A stretch of DNA of 64,000 nt from Flavobacterium zepuense (GTDB lineage: Bacteria > Bacteroidota > Bacteroidia > Flavobacteriales > Flavobacteriaceae): assembly GCF_007097145.1 (NCBI RefSeq), contig NZ_VJVZ01000014.1, forward strand, positions 1 through 64,000, given 5' to 3'. Shown in pieces: positions 60,535 through 64,000 of the stretch. The position numbers and the translations under genes are program-made. Numbering within the stretch: the first letter of the stretch is position 1; every line of letters begins with the position of its first letter. The notes beneath the pieces are model-generated. The model did not search any database. It was not told the DNA's origin and was given only the letters and a program-made list of their open reading frames with translations.

Positions 60535-62220
60535 ATGTCAACTGAAGAGCGATCGCTGAATTTTATTGAACAAATTATAGAAGAAGACCTGTCTAACGGC
60601 TTACCGGCAGATAAACTGCGTTTTCGTTTCCCACCGGAGCCTAACGGTTACCTGCACGTAGGCCATGCCAGTGCAATATGCCTTAATTTTGGCCTTGGCC
60701 TGCGTTATAATGCACCTGTAAACCTGCGTTTTGATGATACTAACCCTGCCAAAGAAGAGCAGGAATTTGTAGATGCCATTAAAAAAGACGTAGAATGGCT
60801 GGGTTATACCTGGGCCGAAGAGCGTTATGCCTCTGATTATTTTCAGGAGTTGTATGACTGGGCGGTTGAATTTATTAAAAGGGGAGTGGCTTATGTTGAT
60901 AGCCAGAGCAGCGAAGATATGGCCAAACAAAAAGGCACACCTACGCAGCCGGGTACTAACAGCCCTAACAGGGATCGTTCCGTTCAGGAAAACCTGGACC
61001 TTTTTGAGAAAATGAGAAATGGTGAGTTTGAAGAAGGTACTTACGTGCTTAGGGCTAAGATAGATATGGCATCTACCAACATGCTTATGCGCGACCCTAT
61101 TATGTACCGCATATTGCACAAGCACCACCACCGTACGGGCGTAAAATGGTCGATATACCCAATGTACGACTGGGCACATGGTGAAAGCGATTATATAGAG
61201 CAGATATCACATTCACTTTGTACGCTGGAGTTTTTACCTCACAGAGAATTATACGACTGGTTCTTAGACCAGATTTATGATAATAAAACCACACGCCCTA
61301 AACAGCGTGAGTTTGCCCGCCGTAACCTTAGCCACACCGTTGTTAGTAAGCGTAAGCTTATGCAATTGGTTCAGGAAAAACACGTTACCGGTTGGGACGA
61401 CCCGCGTATGAGCACCATTAGCGGTATGAGGAGAAGGGGTTTTACACCGGCTTCTATCCGTAATTTTGCCGATACCATTGGCATTGCAAAACGCCAGAAC
61501 CTTATAGATGTATCGTTATTAGAATTTTGCCTTAGGGAAGACCTAAATAAAACGGCACCACGTGTAATGGCTGTTTTAGACCCGGTTAAATTGGTAATTA
61601 CCAACTATCCTGAAGGTAAAGAAGAATGGCTTGAAGCCGAAAATAATCCGGAAGACGAGTCGGCCGGTTTTAGGGAAGTTCCTTTTAGCAGGGAACTGTA
61701 CATAGAGAAGGAAGACTTTATGGAGAATGCTAACAACAAATACTTCCGTTTAACCCTTGGTAAAGAAGTGCGCCTTAAAAACGCCTATATTATTAAAGGC
61801 GAAAGTGTTGTAAAAGATGTTGATGGCAATATTATCGAAATTCATGCTACTTATGATCCTGATACCCGCAGTGGCAGCGGTAGCGAGGCAAGCCAGCGTA
61901 AAGTAAAAGGCACCCTGCACTGGGTATCTGTACCGCATGCTGTTAAGGCAGAAGTTAGGATATACGACAGGTTATTTACTCACGAAAACCCGGATGGTGA
62001 TAAAGATGTAGACTTTAAAGAATACATTAACCCTAACTCGTTACAGGTTATAACCGGTTATTTAGAGCCAAGCCTTAAAAGTGCCGAATCAGGTGAGCGT
62101 TTTCAGTTTCAGCGCCTTGGATATTTTTGTGTAGATAAAGATACTAATGCAGAGCAGCTCGTTTTTAACAAGACGGTTGGCCTTCGTGATACCTGGGCAA
62201 AAGTAGAAAGCAAAGAATAA
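60535..62220 (+). CDS. glnS: Glutamine--tRNA ligase
   Basis: 561 residues. The HIGH motif is 'PNGYLHVGHA' (about 33-42) and KMSKS is replaced by VSKRK (about 268-272), as in GlnRS. 'DDTNPAKEEQEFVDAI' and 'YDWAHGESDYIEQISHSLCTLEF' are conserved. Two-lobed anticodon-binding beta-barrel at the C-terminus. It charges tRNA-Gln directly, so this organism should not depend on GatCAB for Gln-tRNA. Confidence 0.97.
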   Translation: MSTEERSLNFIEQIIEEDLSNGLPADKLRFRFPPEPNGYLHVGHASAICLNFGLGLRYNAPVNLRFDDTNPAKEEQEFVDAIKKDVEWLGYTWAEERYASDYFQELYDWAVEFIKRGVAYVDSQSSEDMAKQKGTPTQPGTNSPNRDRSVQENLDLFEKMRNGEFEEGTYVLRAKIDMASTNMLMRDPIMYRILHKHHHRTGVKWSIYPMYDWAHGESDYIEQISHSLCTLEFLPHRELYDWFLDQIYDNKTTRPKQREFARRNLSHTVVSKRKLMQLVQEKHVTGWDDPRMSTISGMRRRGFTPASIRNFADTIGIAKRQNLIDVSLLEFCLREDLNKTAPRVMAVLDPVKLVITNYPEGKEEWLEAENNPEDESAGFREVPFSRELYIEKEDFMENANNKYFRLTLGKEVRLKNAYIIKGESVVKDVDGNIIEIHATYDPDTRSGSGSEASQRKVKGTLHWVSVPHAVKAEVRIYDRLFTHENPDGDKDVDFKEYINPNSLQVITGYLEPSLKSAESGERFQFQRLGYFCVDKDTNAEQLVFNKTVGLRDTWAKVESKE

Positions 62221-62240
62221 CAATATTTACATAGATTATT

Positions 62241-62275
62241 AAAAACTCCTGCTAATAGTGGGAGTTTTTTTGTTT
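62241..62275 (+). terminator. Terminator after glnS
   Basis: Stem aaaaactcc / ggagttttt with an 11-base loop and T-run, 21 bases past the stop. Confidence 0.85.
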
Positions 62276-62527
62276 TTTGAGATATTTTATAATGCTCTTT
62301 AAAATATTTCAAACGTTATCGTAATTATATTATTTAATTTACTAAATTTACAAATGTAAATAATACACTTATTATTTATATCTTATCATGTTACAATGAA
62401 AAGGATGATTTAATGCCGAAATGAGTAATTGCTTAGCCGCCCCTAATTACCATTCAGTTTTTTAGTGAAACGATACCTCAATAATTGCGGTGTTGCAACT
62501 ATAGTGTTAATCAAACCTTTTTATTTT
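62276..62527. promoter_or_regulatory. AT-rich leader before the GH43 gene with small palindrome
   Basis: The inverted repeat atttaca-aa-tgtaaat (62346-62361) could be an operator for a sugar-responsive regulator, but this is only a guess. No ORF or consensus promoter was recognised in the remaining stretch. Confidence 0.3.
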
Positions 62528-64000
62528 ATGAAAAATCAAACCAATTATTCCGCTCAACAAAAAGTTAAGCAATTGTTTATTATTGCTTTATTAGCTATTA
62601 CCGGCTGCCTATGGGCACAACCGGGAATTCACGACCCATCCAGTACTGTTAGAAATAACGATGGCAGGTACTGGCACTTTGCTACCGGTAATGGTATTTA
62701 TACCATATCTTCTTCAACCACAAATTTTTCGAGCTGGCAAAACGAAAATACAGTTTTTCCTATAGGTACGTGGCCCGGCTGGATAGCTAACTACGTATCG
62801 GGTTTCGCGGGTAACTTTTGGGCGCCCGAAGTAATTAAAATAGGCAATACCTACTATTGCTATTACTCCTGCGCTGGCAATGGTGCAGCGGCTGCTATTG
62901 GCCTTGCCACCGCACCTAATCTTTCTGGCCCGTGGACGGATAAAGGCATAATCGTGGCAGCTAATAATGCCATAGACCCATCGGTTATTGTAGATGGTTC
63001 TACCATGTATATGGCTTATGGTAACTGGCAAACGGGTATTGATTTAATACAGCTAAACCCCAGCACAGGATTACGTTTAAACTCAAGCCTTTGGGATTTG
63101 GTTGCCGGTAGTGTAGAGGCTCCTTATATAATGAAGAACGGCAGCTATTATTATGTGTTTTTTCAAAGGGGTTTATGCTGTAGTGGTGTAAACTCAGGGT
63201 ACTACACACAGGTTGGGCGCTCTACCAGTATTACAGGCCCGTTTTTAGATCAAAACGGCATTAGCCTTATGAATGACGGAGGCACTACTTTTTTACCCAA
63301 TAAAAACGGCAGGTACATAGGCCCTGGCCATGTAGGGTACGGAGAATCAAGGCTTAGCTATCATTTTTATGATGGTAATGATAATGGCGCCCCTAAGTTA
63401 ATGACGTCAACTTTAAGTTTTGTAAACGGTTGGCCGGTAGCGGGTACTGCCAGCCAGATTGTGCCTAATGGTACCTATAAGCTGGTAAATAGGGGCAGCG
63501 CTAAATATTTAGATAATTTAGGCTCTACAGTTAATGGCGCGGGTGTGGCACAATGGGCGTCAGGATCATCTAACAACCAGCGTTGGGTGCTAACGTATGC
63601 CGATGGTTATTATAAAATAAAATGCGTTTCGGGGGGTAAGTACCTTGATAATGTTAACAATACTGCCGATGGTTCGGCTGTGGCACAGTGGGATAGCAGC
63701 CCAAATTTTAACCAACAATGGTCTATTACCTCTGCCGGGCCTTATTACAAACTTACTAACAGGAGCAATGGTAAATGTATAGATACCGGTGGCCTTACTA
63801 CCAATGGGTCGGTGTTGCAGTTTTGGTATAGTAATGTTAGTGTTAACCAGCAATGGACATTAGAATACATAAACAGTTCTACTGCAAAAATGGGTAATTT
63901 AACCGATGCTGATGAAACAAGTGAACCTGTTAATAACAAAAGTTTTTATGTGTGGCCAAACCCTGTTAACGGTAACCAGTTTGAAATTGTTAACAACGAC
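62528..64000 (+). CDS. GH43-family glycosidase with ricin-type lectin repeats and T9SS domain, cut by window end
   Basis: The frame is open from ATG 62528 to the last base (491 residues visible). A signal peptide ends near residue 36 (...LWAQ). The five-bladed GH43 propeller (about 37-315) shows the catalytic set: general base Asp in 'IHDPSS', pKa Asp in 'NAIDPSVIV', general acid Glu in 'GSVEAPYI' and a metal-site His in 'GPGHVGYG', as in arabinan endo-1,5-alpha-arabinosidases. Three RICIN-like repeats follow (about 318-450: 'YKLVNRGSAKYLDN', 'YKIKCVSGGKYLDN', 'YKLTNRSNGKCID', with QxW ends). The sorting domain begins with 'FYVWPNPVN'. Predicted to degrade plant arabinan or related glycans outside the cell. 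Confidence 0.9.
   Translation, partial: MKNQTNYSAQQKVKQLFIIALLAITGCLWAQPGIHDPSSTVRNNDGRYWHFATGNGIYTISSSTTNFSSWQNENTVFPIGTWPGWIANYVSGFAGNFWAPEVIKIGNTYYCYYSCAGNGAAAAIGLATAPNLSGPWTDKGIIVAANNAIDPSVIVDGSTMYMAYGNWQTGIDLIQLNPSTGLRLNSSLWDLVAGSVEAPYIMKNGSYYYVFFQRGLCCSGVNSGYYTQVGRSTSITGPFLDQNGISLMNDGGTTFLPNKNGRYIGPGHVGYGESRLSYHFYDGNDNGAPKLMTSTLSFVNGWPVAGTASQIVPNGTYKLVNRGSAKYLDNLGSTVNGAGVAQWASGSSNNQRWVLTYADGYYKIKCVSGGKYLDNVNNTADGSAVAQWDSSPNFNQQWSITSAGPYYKLTNRSNGKCIDTGGLTTNGSVLQFWYSNVSVNQQWTLEYINSSTAKMGNLTDADETSEPVNNKSFYVWPNPVNGNQFEIVNND

Overview
The window is a 64 kb stretch of a Bacteroidota chromosome, almost certainly from the family Flavobacteriaceae and close to Flavobacterium. The evidence is a gliding-motility lipoprotein gene (gldH), several secreted proteins ending in type IX secretion (T9SS) sorting domains, Flavobacteriia-specific DUF families (DUF4254, DUF6311, DUF6341, DUF6427, DUF6909), two-subunit 3-oxoacid CoA-transferase, and repeated promoters of the Bacteroidota type (TTG, 17-23 bp, TAnnTTTG). 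No rRNA, CRISPR array, prophage or transposase gene was seen. The family names are recognised from memory of sequence patterns; no database search was possible.

Layout. 1-4.8 kb: two paralogous T9SS-exported proteins flanking a TPR/HTH sensor-regulator. 4.8-11.3 kb: cytochrome c lipoprotein, trpS, plsC-type acyltransferase, an ECF sigma factor overlapping a membrane-spanning Asn-rich/beta-barrel protein, a lipoprotein and recA. 11.4-13.2 kb: a very AT-rich two-gene island, a CD-NTase (SMODS-type) plus a four-TM protein, which looks like a minimal CBASS anti-phage system inserted between recA and a glycerophosphodiester phosphodiesterase gene. 14-22 kb: palindromic repeats, tRNA hydroxylase trhO, a ricT/PSP1 - gldH - PBP1A operon, and scoAB. 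22-26.4 kb: a family 9 glycosyltransferase, DUF4254, DUF6427, DUF6341 and purD.

26.4-41.7 kb is a surface polysaccharide locus on the minus strand, except wecB: a Wzz-like protein, rfbC, rfbD, GT2, DUF6311, a Wzx-like flippase, GT2, a Wzy-like polymerase, two further glycosyltransferases, an O-antigen-ligase-like protein and a polyprenyl-phosphate sugar transferase. wecB (UDP-GlcNAc 2-epimerase) suggests ManNAc-type sugars and rfbCD suggest dTDP-rhamnose; rfbA, rfbB and a UDP-ManNAc dehydrogenase are not in the window. 41.7-46.4 kb: a DUF6909 nucleosidase-like protein, a GH3-family protein, an apparently degenerate M23 peptidase and tatA.

46.9-47.8 kb is a cluster of hairpin repeats, one of which carries a GIY-YIG nuclease gene in its loop. 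Then come tex, an AT-rich orphan with an RNxxxH (HEPN/MltR-like) motif, an XRE membrane regulator and rpiB. A 620 bp AT-rich gene-free stretch (52.2-52.8 kb) contains five 9-mers close to the DnaA box, and gene direction diverges there; it is an oriC candidate. 53.2-64 kb: rnr, two DUF2807 proteins, a LysE exporter, tRNA-Cys, an LTA-synthase-like sulfatase, folB, glnS and the start of a GH43/ricin-type lectin glycosidase that runs off the window.

The best leads for unusual biology are the CBASS-like pair, the GIY-YIG-in-hairpin element, the oriC candidate, and the single-polypeptide sigma-regulator/outer-membrane-barrel gene.
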